From: Comamonadaceae bacterium
Lineage (GTDB): Bacteria > Pseudomonadota > Gammaproteobacteria > Burkholderiales > Burkholderiaceae_C
Reading direction: 5' to 3'
DNA: 16,264 bases
Assembly (NCBI GenBank): GCA_947463845.1
Contig: CANHUM010000005.1
Span: 1-16,264 of the forward strand
The notes beneath the pieces were generated by a model, which was not told where the DNA came from, did no database searches, and saw nothing but the letters and a program-made list of their open reading frames with translations. Positions within the stretch are counted from its first letter, which is position 1. Each line of letters opens with the position of its first letter. Shown here in pieces: positions 7,373 to 15,487 of this stretch. Made by a program: the position numbers and the translations under genes.

Positions 7373-7622
7373 GGCAGTCCTTCGGATGATGGAACCTTGG
7401 CATGGATGACAAGGGCTGCCCAGGCGAACGGCTACGAACCGTGCCCGGAAAATGACAATCTCAGGCCGGCTGTGCGCTTCCCAGTGGTTCTGGACGGCCC
7501 AGGGCCGCCTCGCTCCACGTCAGAGTGGTCTGTTTTGATGTCAAAACAGGCTCCTATCGCCAGTCGCGCACCCGCTAAGTGTAGCCCAGACAAGCCCTTG
7601 AATCAGGGGGGCGAGCGCTTCA
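7373..7622. other. glyA upstream region, no gene seen
   Basis: 250 bp lie between the glyA start and the lytic transglycosylase stop, on the same strand. Apart from the palindrome at 7530-7549 I see no coding signal. A GGCCC-T-GGGCC self-complementary patch lies at about 7497-7507. No glycine or folate riboswitch core was recognised by eye. Confidence 0.55.
7530..7549. repeat. 20-bp palindrome upstream of glyA (possible operator)
   Basis: CTGTTTTGA (7530-7538), TG, TCAAAACAG (7541-7549): perfect 9-bp arms with a 2-nt centre. It lies about 157 bp upstream of the glyA ATG, in the 250-bp gap that starts after the lytic transglycosylase stop. The arms are AT-rich and no T-run follows, so a terminator is unlikely. 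A dimeric regulator site is plausible. On the minus strand it includes TTGACA, a perfect -35 hexamer, though I see no good -10 at 16-18 bp. Alternatives are chance or a small structured leader. Confidence 0.5.
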
Positions 7623-8348
7623 TCAGCGCTTGTTTTGAGCGACGTCCAGTGTTTTGGCTTGTCGTGTCATGGCTTCAAGCTGTTTATGCTCTGCCACCAC
7701 ACGGTTGACGTATTCCACACCATTGTGTTGTCCCGTGGCCAAGGCGTAGAGCTCCAGGGCCGCCTCCACCGATGCACTTTGTTCAATCAATGATTGCAAG
7801 TGTCTGGCGCCAACGCGTAAATTGGTCAAGGGGTCAAATGCAGCCAGTGGACCGCCAAACGGGCGCAACGCCAGGAGTTGGGCATCGGGTTCAATTTGCA
7901 TCAGACCCATGCCGCCTTGAGAGCCTGAGGCAAAGGGGTTGAATCGGGATTCAATCGCCACAACCGCCAGCAGCAAGGTGGGGGAGACCTGCATCCGGTC
8001 GCCCACCGCCCAGGCCGCGGAGACCAGAGCACTCAAGGGCTCAGGCGATACCTTGTACCTGCGGCTTAACCAGCGTGTGACGGCTTCTTGCTCTTCGCTC
8101 AATGTCACCAGGGGCATGTGGGTCACGGTCTGGACGCTTGGGTCCTCCACACGGGGGTTGTCCTGTCTCGACTCCAGCCAACCCAACAGGTTATGGCTTG
8201 CGCTCAGCCTCAAATCGGGTCGGCTGGTGAAAATCAGGACGACCGCCAGGCAAGCCAGCCCCAACAATGCCAGGCTGTGTCGGGTGATCTTCAGTAAGCC
8301 TGCATTCAAAGTGTTTACCCTGATACGGGTTTTCAATGTGTGGGTCAC
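7623..8348 (-). CDS. Membrane-anchored lytic transglycosylase (SLT domain)
   Basis: Lytic transglycosylases cleave the MurNAc-GlcNAc bond of peptidoglycan to give 1,6-anhydroMurNAc ends. This 241-residue protein has a basic N-terminus, then one hydrophobic segment (about 25-41, SLALLGLACLAVVLIF). It is a membrane anchor or an uncleaved signal, so the enzyme would face the periplasm. The SLT fold spans about residues 105-215. Catalytic Glu is E133 in AIESRFNPFA, followed by GGMGLMQI (146-152) and DPLTNLRVGARHL (172-184). The usual AYNAGP motif is replaced by LYALATG before VEYVNRV, so the family's last motif is divergent. It is a small stand-alone enzyme, lacking the long helical ring of Slt70. 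The start is GTG at 8348 with GAGAG about 8 nt upstream. A candidate promoter lies at 8501-8528. It is divergent from the DUF349 gene. Confidence 0.87.
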   Translation of the reverse strand: MTHTLKTRIRVNTLNAGLLKITRHSLALLGLACLAVVLIFTSRPDLRLSASHNLLGWLESRQDNPRVEDPSVQTVTHMPLVTLSEEQEAVTRWLSRRYKVSPEPLSALVSAAWAVGDRMQVSPTLLLAVVAIESRFNPFASGSQGGMGLMQIEPDAQLLALRPFGGPLAAFDPLTNLRVGARHLQSLIEQSASVEAALELYALATGQHNGVEYVNRVVAEHKQLEAMTRQAKTLDVAQNKR

Positions 8349-8744
8349 AGCGTTTCTCTCATGCCAATGTGTGGCGGCGCTTTTGGCGCAGTCAGCCTAC
8401 ATGGTTGGATGTTTCAGTGGCCACAAGTGCAGATCACTTGGGTCTCGGGTGCCGGATGGCAACCGTATCGGGTTATCCCTTATTTTTGGAGATTGGGGCG
8501 ATTCTATGGGATTCAAATAATGATTCAAGAATATCAATTATTCGGATAAGGCAATTTTTTCATATGTAAAAATCAGACAGAAGTGAAACAGCAGAGATTT
8601 CAATAGATTCGTTCCTAAAGGCCAGCTTGCGCCAAATACCAGCGAAAATACGCCTTTGTTGTCGGTTTTTGCTGTGTGTTTGCGCACCAGCTCTGTCCGG
8701 CCCAGATGCCATCCCGGCATGCCCTGCGTTGAAAAGTATTGACC
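8349..8744. other. Divergent intergenic region with an AT-rich core
   Basis: 396 bp lie between the starts of the lytic transglycosylase (minus) and the DUF349 gene (plus). The stretch 8480-8600 is markedly AT-rich against the GC-rich surroundings and carries direct repeats of ATTCAA (8511, 8523). It also has an imperfect hairpin (AATAATGAT...ATCAATTATT, about 8517-8542). I see no convincing gene; short frames here lack Shine-Dalgarno sites and family features. It most likely holds both promoters. Confidence 0.55.
8501..8528 (-). promoter_or_regulatory. Candidate sigma-70 promoter for the lytic transglycosylase
   Basis: Reading on the minus strand: TTGAAT (8528-8523), 16-bp spacer, TAGAAT (8506-8501). 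This is a 4/6 match to the -35 consensus and 5/6 to the -10. It lies about 150 bp upstream of the GTG start in an AT-rich patch. Prediction by eye only. Confidence 0.4.
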
Positions 8745-11450
8745 GTGACCACTCCCTCCAAGCCCCTCGACATCGCACATCTGGACCCCTCTGTTGCCGC
8801 GATTTTTCAAGCCGCCACATCGGGAGATCGCAGTGCCCGTTTGCGTGAATGGCTTCAGACGGGTCCCAGCGAAGCATTGCTTCATGAGGTTTACCGCGAG
8901 TTGTCGTCCAAAGACAAAGGCGTGGCCAAGCAGCTCAAAGAAAAAATCGATGACCTCAAGCGCTCGCACGGCCAAGAAGCCCTGGCCAACGATTGGGCTC
9001 AAAAAGCCGAGCTGATTTTGTCAGCGCCCCGTCTGAACATGGCCGACGCCTTGGCATGGCAACGTGATGCGGCCAAAGCGGGCGCCCCCTTGTCGCGCGA
9101 ACCTTTGGCCGGCTTGAAGGTCAAACTGGTCGAAATGGTCAAAGGCGTCGAAGACCTGCAGCACCAAGTGATGGTCCAGCGGGAATCAGCGGTCCTTCTG
9201 GCTCAGCGCATCGAAGTCTTGTCGACCAAGCCCATTTCCGAGGCCCATCAGGGCTATGCAGGTTTGCAAAAGGATGCGGAGCAATGGCAAACCCAGGCGC
9301 AGACCCTGATGGACAATCCTGTATGGCCCAGTGTTGACCTCAAGTACCCCAGCCAGCTGGAGTCGGCCGGCAAACAAATGCAAGCGGTCTGGGAGGGTTT
9401 TTCTGCTGCATTGGCTTTGGCAAATCTGGCCATGTCCGATGCCAATGCAGCTTTGCCTCCGGTCCCGGTTTGGGCCGACGAAATCCGTCGCCAGCGCGGC
9501 GAGTTGGTGCAGACGCCGCTGGCCGGCGCAGCGACAACTGGCCTGCCTTCGTCCGAGAAGTCAGACAAGGCCGACAAACCGGCCAAACCCAAAATCGATC
9601 AGGCTCAGCGGCAAGCCTTGCGAGAGCAAGCCATCCAAACCATTACCCCCATGCTGGAAGATTTGGAAAAGCAAATCACCGAAAGCCAGGGGGCGCCTCT
9701 GTTGGACAGTTGTGCCGCATTGCGCAGCGCTCTGAATGCGCATGGCAAACATCTGGACACCAGTTTGGATGAACGCCTGCACAAGGCCCTGATGGCTGCA
9801 GGCGATGTGCAGGGATGGCAGCGCTGGTTGGCAGATCAGGTTCGCCTGGATCTGGTGAATCAAGCCGAAGCCTTGCTTGACGACCACAAGGCCCCTGTGC
9901 TGGGTGGGCGCAAGATGCAAGACAAGTTGCGCCAATTGCGTGAAGGCTGGAAGCAAATGGATCAGGGCGGCTTGCCCAACCATGCCTTGTGGAAGCGCTT
10001 CGATGGCGCATGCAATGAGGCTTACAAGTCCGTGCAGGCCTGGCTCGAGCAAATGAAAAAAGAGTCAGCAGAGCAGCGTGCCCAGCGTGTCGCTCTCATG
10101 GACGAGGTGAAGGCCTGGACATTGGCCCATGCCGAAAATGACGATTGGCGCGCTCAGTTGCGTGCACTGCACCAGTTTGGCGACCGTTGGCGCAACGCGG
10201 GACACCTGAGCGAAAAGGCTTATGGCGAAATGCAGACCCAGTGGAAAGGTCTGATCAAAGCCGCGGCCGCCCGTCTTGAGGCGGCCCAAAAAGCCAGCAT
10301 TGAGCGACGTCAATCCTTGATTCAGGAGGCTCAAGAGCTTGGTGCAGCCCCTTCCTTGCGGGTGGATGCCGTCAAAGCGCTTCAGCAGCGCTGGCAGGCT
10401 GAGGCTCAATCCGTGCCCCTGGATCGCAAAACCGAGCAAAAGTTGTGGGAAGTTTTCCGTGCTCCGCTGGACCAGGCTTTCCAGCGCAAAGGCACAGAGC
10501 GCGCCCATGCGGCTGCGCCTGTCAGCGCACATGACCGCGCTGTCTTGGAAGCTTCCAAAGCACTGGATACCGCCAACGCCAGTGGTGATGCGGGTCAGAT
10601 CCGATCTGCCATGGCTGCGCTGGATGCCGCTTTGCGGGGTCAAGCCTTGCAAGCACAAATGGATCAGGCCGCACCAGCGCCAGCACCTACGACGCAAGCC
10701 GAGTCCTCAACCGAGACGGGCGCCACCCCTGAAAGCGCTGCCAGCAGTGAGCAGGGCGAGGCGCCTGTTCAACCGGCCGTTGCCCCCAAGCCTGCCAAAC
10801 CTGTGGTGGCCGTGCGCGGAGATGACCGACCCGGTCAAAAGTTGGTCCAAGCCTCTTCGGGTCGTGAGGGTCGCCGCGAGGGGCGCCCCGGCGAGCGGGG
10901 TGCTCGGCCAGGTGCTGACCGTGGCCCAGGTCGGGGCGGAGACCGTTTCGCTGACCGTGCACCCCGCGGCGATTTCCGTGAAGACCGAGGCCCACGTCTG
11001 GGAGATGCGGCCTTCCGTGCCCAGCGCGAAGCCATGGAGCGTGCTGAAATGTCCCTGCGCAAATTGGCCGCACAAGCTCATGGTGAAACGCTGACCCGTT
11101 TGCTGACCGCCTGGCAAGAGCGCCGGGCCGATGCCGTGCCCTCTGCCCAGGAGTTGGGCAAAGCCATCCAGCCTTCGACACGTCAGGCCTGGGTGCAAGC
11201 CGTCAGCTCGGAGCCCAAGGCGCCTGCGTCAACGGCAATCCTCCGTCTGGAAATGGCTGCTGAGGTACCCACACCCGCTGAAAAAATCGATGAGCGCCGT
11301 GCATTGCAGCTGCAGTTGCTCACTCAGCGCAATCAGCCCAGCCCCAGAGAAACCTGGGCACTCGATGTGGCACAAGTGTTGTCGGGTCCCCACGACGAGA
11401 CTCAAGCGCGGCGTCTGCAAAACGCGCTCAAGAACCTGTTGCGTTCGTGA
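8745..11450 (+). CDS. Large DUF349 repeat protein with Arg/Gly-rich disordered segment
   Basis: This 901-residue cytosolic protein of unknown function has no signal peptide or membrane segment. The N-terminal 250 or so residues are helical and Gln/Ala/Leu-rich. Repeats of the DUF349 type (Trp-containing helical units) are visible at about 395-440 (LRQLREGWKQMDQGG...ALWKRFDGAC), 470-510 (LHQFGDRWRNAGHL...QWKGLIKAAA) and 540-585 (ALQQRWQAEAQSVP...LWEVFRAPLDQAF). A Pro/Ala/Glu-rich linker follows at about 640-700. Next comes a strongly basic Arg/Gly/Asp stretch at about 705-752 (GREGRREGRPGERG, GPGRGGDRFADRAPRG), then a helical C-terminus. RG-rich segments often bind RNA; that role is inference. 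GTG at 8745 is taken because GAAAAG lies 8 nt upstream; TTG at 8739 is an alternative (903 residues). The gene stands alone, divergent from the transglycosylase and tail-to-tail with lpxH, overlapping it by 23 bp. Confidence 0.88.
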   Translation: MTTPSKPLDIAHLDPSVAAIFQAATSGDRSARLREWLQTGPSEALLHEVYRELSSKDKGVAKQLKEKIDDLKRSHGQEALANDWAQKAELILSAPRLNMADALAWQRDAAKAGAPLSREPLAGLKVKLVEMVKGVEDLQHQVMVQRESAVLLAQRIEVLSTKPISEAHQGYAGLQKDAEQWQTQAQTLMDNPVWPSVDLKYPSQLESAGKQMQAVWEGFSAALALANLAMSDANAALPPVPVWADEIRRQRGELVQTPLAGAATTGLPSSEKSDKADKPAKPKIDQAQRQALREQAIQTITPMLEDLEKQITESQGAPLLDSCAALRSALNAHGKHLDTSLDERLHKALMAAGDVQGWQRWLADQVRLDLVNQAEALLDDHKAPVLGGRKMQDKLRQLREGWKQMDQGGLPNHALWKRFDGACNEAYKSVQAWLEQMKKESAEQRAQRVALMDEVKAWTLAHAENDDWRAQLRALHQFGDRWRNAGHLSEKAYGEMQTQWKGLIKAAAARLEAAQKASIERRQSLIQEAQELGAAPSLRVDAVKALQQRWQAEAQSVPLDRKTEQKLWEVFRAPLDQAFQRKGTERAHAAAPVSAHDRAVLEASKALDTANASGDAGQIRSAMAALDAALRGQALQAQMDQAAPAPAPTTQAESSTETGATPESAASSEQGEAPVQPAVAPKPAKPVVAVRGDDRPGQKLVQASSGREGRREGRPGERGARPGADRGPGRGGDRFADRAPRGDFREDRGPRLGDAAFRAQREAMERAEMSLRKLAAQAHGETLTRLLTAWQERRADAVPSAQELGKAIQPSTRQAWVQAVSSEPKAPASTAILRLEMAAEVPTPAEKIDERRALQLQLLTQRNQPSPRETWALDVAQVLSGPHDETQARRLQNALKNLLRS

Positions 11451-12225
11451 TGCTCAGGCGGCGCATGCCGCCTGATGCGTCCAGGCGCATGACCTCAGCC
11501 CGACGTGGTTCGTGGTCGAGTGACCAATCGCTGAGGACATACCGAACCCCCGTACCCAAGGCGTGGTCAGCAGGTTGGTGGGTATGCCCATGCACCAAAG
11601 CAGACGCTGCTGCGCTGCCCAGCCAATTCAAGGCCATGGCCGTGTCCGCATCGGCATACACCGTGTCTGTGCGCATTTTCAATTCGCTTTGTGCACGCAT
11701 AGCATGTGCCAAGGCCAAACGCTCGTCCAGAGGTTTCGCCAGAAATTCACGCTGCCATGAGGGCTGGCGAACTTTCCGTCGAAAGGCCTGGTAGTCGTTA
11801 TCGTCCAGACACAGGGCATCGCCATGGGTCAACAAAATACGGCTGGTGCCCATTTCAAGCAGGGTCGGGTCGGCCAGAGCATGCATGCTGCAGGCGGATA
11901 AAAAATCGGGCCCCACCAAAAAATCGCGGTTGCCAGGCATGAAAGCCACATATCCACGTCGCGCGGTTTGTCGCAACACATCCGCACAGCTTTGCAAAAA
12001 AGCATCATGGGCCACTGCATCGTCGCCCACCCAAACCTCAAACACATCACCGAGCAGCAGCACCGCATCCGCCGGGGTGTGGGCCATGTAATGTCGCCAT
12101 GCTTCGAAAGTCGCAGGTTCACTCGCCTGCAAATGCAGATCCGAGATCAAATCCACCGTTTGCCATGCCGCTGGCGCAGTCAACCGGCCGAGGGTTGGGG
12201 CTGTGTTGCGCAGCTCAGCGGACAT
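11428..12225 (-). CDS. lpxH: UDP-2,3-diacylglucosamine diphosphatase LpxH
   Basis: LpxH is a Mn-dependent calcineurin-like phosphoesterase at the inner face of the membrane. It cleaves UDP-2,3-diacylglucosamine to lipid X in lipid A synthesis. The metal-site motifs are in order: DLHL (29-32), GDVFEVWVGDD (59-69), GNRDF (98-102), LTHGDALCLDD (132-142) and HGHTHQP (212-218). The length of 265 residues includes about 20 extra N-terminal residues compared with the E. coli protein (240). The start ATG at 12225 follows the ppiB stop by 11 nt, so it is the last gene of the TPR-ppi-ppi-lpxH run. The last seven codons and stop overlap the 3' end of the DUF349 gene on the other strand. A GC-rich hairpin lies within its 3' coding part. 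Confidence 0.96.
   Translation of the reverse strand: MSAELRNTAPTLGRLTAPAAWQTVDLISDLHLQASEPATFEAWRHYMAHTPADAVLLLGDVFEVWVGDDAVAHDAFLQSCADVLRQTARRGYVAFMPGNRDFLVGPDFLSACSMHALADPTLLEMGTSRILLTHGDALCLDDNDYQAFRRKVRQPSWQREFLAKPLDERLALAHAMRAQSELKMRTDTVYADADTAMALNWLGSAAASALVHGHTHQPADHALGTGVRYVLSDWSLDHEPRRAEVMRLDASGGMRRLSITNATGS
11455..11474. repeat. GC-rich hairpin just past the DUF349 stop, inside lpxH
   Basis: CAGGCGGC (11455-11462), loop GCAT, GCCGCCTG (11467-11474): a perfect 8-bp stem starting 4 nt after the DUF349 stop codon. No T-run follows on the plus strand, so it is not a classic intrinsic terminator. It may protect the DUF349 mRNA 3' end, help Rho-independent pausing, or simply reflect lpxH codons. 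Confidence 0.5.
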
Positions 12226-12236
12226 GGCTTAACCGA

Positions 12237-12743
12237 TCACAGGGCGATGGCTTTTTCGATCACGACATCGTCTTTGGGCACGTCACCATGGCCGCCGCGG
12301 TTGCCGGTCTTCACGGCCTCAATCTGGTCCACCACTTCGGTGCCTTTGACTACTTTGCCAAACACGGCGTAGCCCCAGCCTTGCATCGAGGGCGCAGTGT
12401 GGTTCAAGAAATCGTTTTTGGCGACGTTGATGAAAAACTGGGCCGTGGCAGAGTGGGGGGCCGAAGTGCGGGCCATGGCCACGGTGTATTTGTCGTTTTT
12501 CAGGCCATTGTTGGCTTCGTTCTCGATGGCTGCGTCTGTGGGCTTTTGGCCCATGCCAGGCTCGAACCCGCCGCCCTGAACCATGAAGCCGGGAATCACG
12601 CGGTGAAAAATCGTGTTGTTGTAGTGACCCTTGTTCACATAGGCCAGAAAGTTTTCGGTGGACTTGGGCGCCTTGTCGGCATCGAGTTCCAGGGTGATGA
12701 CACCGTAGCCGGTGATGTGCAGTTCGACTTGTGGATTGCTCAT
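12237..12743 (-). CDS. ppiB: Cytosolic cyclophilin-type peptidyl-prolyl isomerase
   Basis: This 168-residue cyclophilin speeds cis-trans isomerisation of X-Pro bonds. There is no signal peptide, so it is a cytosolic PpiB type. The active-site motif [13 protein letters not shown] is at about 46-58 (catalytic Arg48, with Phe53 and Gln56). [17 protein letters not shown] and the [11 protein letters not shown] block complete the fold. The length fits E. coli PpiB (164). The start ATG at 12743 follows the TAA of the exported paralogue by 4 nt, and lpxH follows after 11 nt, so they are probably co-transcribed. Similarity to the neighbour is clear ([13 protein letters not shown] in both), consistent with old tandem duplication or parallel acquisition. 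The symbol rests on family and the absence of a signal. Confidence 0.95.
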   Translation of the reverse strand: MSNPQVELHITGYGVITLELDADKAPKSTENFLAYVNKGHYNNTIFHRVIPGFMVQGGGFEPGMGQKPTDAAIENEANNGLKNDKYTVAMARTSAPHSATAQFFINVAKNDFLNHTAPSMQGWGYAVFGKVVKGTEVVDQIEAVKTGNRGGHGDVPKDDVVIEKAIAL

Positions 12744-12747
12744 GGTG

Positions 12748-13353
12748 TTACTTCAACAAAGTGATGGATTGAATGACAACCGGTGTTCGGGGAACATCGG
12801 TCGGGAAAGGGCCGCCTGCGCCTGTGGGCGTGTTGCGGATTTTTTGGACCACATCCATGCCGGAGGTGACTTTGCCAAAAACGGTGTAGCCGAAGCTTTG
12901 AAAACTGGGGTCCAGAAACGCGTTGTCCACCACATTGATGAAAAACTGTGCTGTGGCCGATTGCGGGTCGTTGGTGCGGGCCATGGCCAGCGTACCGGTG
13001 GTGTTTTTCAGCCCTGCAGCCAGAGCCTGGCGGCCCTCATGCTGAACAGGCGGGCGGGTTTTCTTTTCCCTGTATTGGGCGTCGTAGCCACCGCCTTGAA
13101 CCATGAACCCCGCAATGACCCGGTGAAAAATCGTGCCGTCGTAGTGCTTGTCTTGGACGTATTGCACAAAGTTGGCCACGGTCTTGGGTGCCTTGTCAGC
13201 GTACAACTCGGCTTCGAAGTCACCCATGCTGGTGCTGATGCGCACCTTGGGTTGATGACCGGCCTGGGTTTGCGCCAAGACAGCAGGGGGAGTCAACAGA
13301 CCCAGCAACAACAAAATGGGCCAGCGACGCAACAGGTTCAAAAAAATTCTCAT
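12748..13353 (-). CDS. ppiA: Periplasmic cyclophilin-type peptidyl-prolyl isomerase
   Basis: This 201-residue cyclophilin has a Sec signal: basic start [10 protein letters not shown], hydrophobic core [13 protein letters not shown], and probable signal peptidase I cut after AVLA (about residue 27). It should fold proteins in the periplasm. The active-site motif [14 protein letters not shown] is at about 77-89, and [19 protein letters not shown] is present. The start is ATG at 13353, with no strong Shine-Dalgarno; the TPR gene ends 21 nt upstream. The stop is 4 nt before the cytosolic paralogue. It is PpiA-like by location signal, although some annotators may call both PpiB. A small insertion, [19 protein letters not shown], sits where the cytosolic copy has [17 protein letters not shown]. 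Confidence 0.94.
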   Translation of the reverse strand: MRIFLNLLRRWPILLLLGLLTPPAVLAQTQAGHQPKVRISTSMGDFEAELYADKAPKTVANFVQYVQDKHYDGTIFHRVIAGFMVQGGGYDAQYREKKTRPPVQHEGRQALAAGLKNTTGTLAMARTNDPQSATAQFFINVVDNAFLDPSFQSFGYTVFGKVTSGMDVVQKIRNTPTGAGGPFPTDVPRTPVVIQSITLLK

Positions 13354-13374
13354 GGTGGAGGTCCAAGGTGGCCG

Positions 13375-13881
13375 TCAGGGCGTCTTCAAAACTTGTTGGG
13401 TGCTCGATTGTTTGTTTTGCAAACGTTTCAGGCCAGGGTTGAGCACCAGGGCTTGACCATAAGCGCGGGCTGCCAAAGCCAAATACAAGTCTCCCAGGTT
13501 TTCGATGGCCAAGGCGTAATCGGGCCGTGCTCGGATGGCCGCCTGCAACGAAGCCAATGCTTCTTCATGGCGGTTTTCACGTGCCAAAAGAGCGGCCAGA
13601 TTGTTGTGGGGTTCAGGCAGTTCAGGAAAAGACAGCGTCAGTGCCCGAAGTGTGTCCATGGCGGCCTGGTTCTGGCCCAGTCCAGTCTGGATGTGGCTGA
13701 GCAGCAGGCGCATTTGGGGGTCGGTGGGCGCGGTTTTTAACCGGGATTCGGCCAGCGCCAGAGCAGGCTTCCACTGGCCGCTTTGCACCAAGGCATTCAC
13801 TTCGGTGTAAAGGTCTGCCTTGGCACCGGCACTGAGGCTCCAGAAGGTGCAAAAAGCCATCAATGTCAGCCAAGTACGCAT
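13375..13881 (-). CDS. Exported tetratricopeptide-repeat protein
   Basis: This 168-residue protein has a short Sec-like signal (MRTWLTLMAFCTFWSLSAGAKA, cut near residue 22) followed by TPR units. Visible repeats are at about 25-55 (VNALVQSGQWKPALALAESRLKTAP), 57-90 (MRLLLSHIQTGLGQNQAAMDTLRALTLSFP), 92-122 (HNNLAALLARENRHEEALASLQAAIRARP) and a degenerate last unit (ALAIENLGDLYLALAARAYGQALVLNP). TPR proteins are protein-binding scaffolds; the partner is unknown. Being first in a run with an exported cyclophilin suggests an envelope role, which is inference. The start is ATG at 13881 with no clear Shine-Dalgarno; it is divergent from cysS, with a 229-bp gap. The last TPR is shortened by a few residues, so a small deletion in it is possible. 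Confidence 0.85.
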   Translation of the reverse strand: MRTWLTLMAFCTFWSLSAGAKADLYTEVNALVQSGQWKPALALAESRLKTAPTDPQMRLLLSHIQTGLGQNQAAMDTLRALTLSFPELPEPHNNLAALLARENRHEEALASLQAAIRARPDYALAIENLGDLYLALAARAYGQALVLNPGLKRLQNKQSSTQQVLKTP

Positions 13882-14110
13882 GCAAGACAGAAAAGAGTGA
13901 GTGTTGTTCGCCCCCGGCTGTCAAGATGGCAAAACCTGATTCGAAAAGCGCATCAGGCCCAAAGGCTCGGGGATATACTGACCGGTCATTGTAGCGGAGC
14001 ACTTGTTTTTGGACGGGTGCCCAGATCCTTTGCCAGTGCTGAGTTGGCTGCGTCACCCAGCGGTGTGCGAGCCCAGCGGCTTTTTGACCGCCATTTCATT
14101 TGTTCCTCAC

Positions 14111-15487
14111 ATGAGTTTGCGCATTTTCAACACGCTCAGCCGTGCTGTTTCCGAGTTTTCACCCGCCCAGCCGGGTCACGTGCGCATGTACGTGTGCGGC
14201 ATGACGGTCTACGATCTTTGCCACCTGGGGCATGCCCGCTCGATGATTGCGTTCGACGTGGTGCAGCGTTGGCTCAAGGCCAGTGGTTACCAAGTCACCT
14301 ACGTGCGTAACGTGACCGACATCGACGACAAGATCATCAAACGCGCCCTGGAAAACGGCGAAACCATCCGTGGCCTGACTGACCGCATGATCGATGCGTT
14401 GCACCAGGACGCCGATGCCTTGGGCATTGAACGCCCTCAGCACGAGCCCCGAGCCACCGATTACGTGCCCCAGATGCTCCGCATGATCGGCACATTGGAG
14501 CAAAAAGGGCTGGCCTACCGCGCCAGCAATGGCGACGTCAACTATTCAGTTCGCAAGTTTGCGGGTTACGGCAAGTTGTCGGGCAAGTCGCTCGATGAGT
14601 TGAATGCCGGCGAGCGTGTGGCCGTTGAGACGGACAAGCAAGATCCGCTGGACTTTGTGCTTTGGAAGAGCGCCAAACCCACCGAGCCCGAAGACGTGAA
14701 ATGGGCAAGCCCCTTTGGCACGGGCCGTCCCGGCTGGCACATCGAGTGTTCGGCCATGGCCTGCGAGCTGTTGGGCCAGACTTTTGACATCCACGGCGGT
14801 GGGGCTGACCTGCAGTTTCCCCACCACGAAAACGAAATCGCCCAAAGTGAGGGCGCCAATGGCCAGCCGCTGGCGCGTTTCTGGATGCACAACGGCTTCA
14901 TCAATGTGGACAACGAGAAGATGTCCAAGAGCCTGGGCAACTTTTTCACCATCCGTGATGTGCTCAAGGAATTTGACGCCGAGACTGTGCGGTTTTTCAT
15001 TGTGCGAAGCCATTACCGCAGCCCGCTCAATTACAGCGACGTCCACCTGAACGACGCCAAAGCTGCCCTCAAGCGTCTGTACACAGCTCTTCAGGCTGTG
15101 CCGCCTGTCCAAGTGCGCATCGATTGGGCTGATCCGCTGGCGTCCCGCTTCAAGGCGGCGATGGACGAAGACTTTGGCACGCCTGAGGCCGTTGCCGTGT
15201 TGTTCGAGTTGGCCGGCGAAGTCAACCGTAACGGCTCGGCAGAGCGTTCGGGCTTGCTCAAAGCCCTGGGTGGTCTGCTGGGCTTGCTGCAAACCGAACC
15301 AACCGCTTACCTGCAGTCCGGTGCCGGGCTGGATGAAGCGACGATTCAGGCGCAGATCCAAGCCCGGGCAGACGCTAAAAAAGCCAAGAATTTTGCCGAG
15401 GCTGACCGCATTCGCAACGAATTGCTGGCGCAAGGCATTGTCCTGAAAGACTCCGCTGCAGGCACCACTTGGGAGGCGATAACATGA
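14111..15487 (+). CDS. cysS: Cysteinyl-tRNA synthetase
   Basis: This class I aminoacyl-tRNA synthetase charges tRNA-Cys. The 458-residue length fits E. coli CysS (461). The HIGH-type signature reads HLGH (38-41) within [20 protein letters not shown] is at 270-274. The zinc ligands that give cysteine specificity are C29, C213 (WHIECSAM), H238 (FPHHENE) and E242. The start is ATG at 14111 ([11 protein letters not shown]), matching the family. An in-frame reading from 14003 would add 36 residues of non-family sequence and is rejected. No good Shine-Dalgarno is seen. A TATACT at 13974-13979 could be a -10 but has no -35 partner. The stop overlaps the start of the next gene as ATGA, so the glycosylase gene is translationally coupled. 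The window edge does not affect it. Confidence 0.97.
   Translation: MSLRIFNTLSRAVSEFSPAQPGHVRMYVCGMTVYDLCHLGHARSMIAFDVVQRWLKASGYQVTYVRNVTDIDDKIIKRALENGETIRGLTDRMIDALHQDADALGIERPQHEPRATDYVPQMLRMIGTLEQKGLAYRASNGDVNYSVRKFAGYGKLSGKSLDELNAGERVAVETDKQDPLDFVLWKSAKPTEPEDVKWASPFGTGRPGWHIECSAMACELLGQTFDIHGGGADLQFPHHENEIAQSEGANGQPLARFWMHNGFINVDNEKMSKSLGNFFTIRDVLKEFDAETVRFFIVRSHYRSPLNYSDVHLNDAKAALKRLYTALQAVPPVQVRIDWADPLASRFKAAMDEDFGTPEAVAVLFELAGEVNRNGSAERSGLLKALGGLLGLLQTEPTAYLQSGAGLDEATIQAQIQARADAKKAKNFAEADRIRNELLAQGIVLKDSAAGTTWEAIT
15471..15476 (+). promoter_or_regulatory. Shine-Dalgarno GGGAGG for the glycosylase, inside cysS
   Basis: GGGAGG ends 7 nt before ATG 15484 and fixes this start over the in-frame upstream alternative at 15469, which lies before the site. 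Confidence 0.8.

Noticed and set aside
7373..7622. Glycine or other riboswitch before glyA
   Set aside because: No conserved aptamer core was recognised; only a palindrome is supported.
6161..7708. Long plus-strand frame of 515 codons opposite glyA
   Set aside because: It is the antisense shadow of glyA; the minus strand has all SHMT motifs and the plus frame has no family features or Shine-Dalgarno.
8538..9002. Minus-strand frame of 154 codons at the DUF349 5' end
   Set aside because: Mostly antisense to the DUF349 N-terminus, no start signal, no recognisable domain.
12712..13740. Plus-strand frame of 342 codons across both cyclophilins and the TPR gene
   Set aside because: It spans three clear minus-strand genes with recognisable domains; antisense of codon-biased DNA.
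13951..13979. cysS promoter with TATACT as -10
   Set aside because: No acceptable -35 hexamer at 16-18 bp; kept only as a remark in the cysS entry.
14003..14110. N-terminal extension of CysS from the upstream in-frame start
   Set aside because: The 36 extra residues do not resemble the family, and ATG 14111 gives the standard N-terminus.
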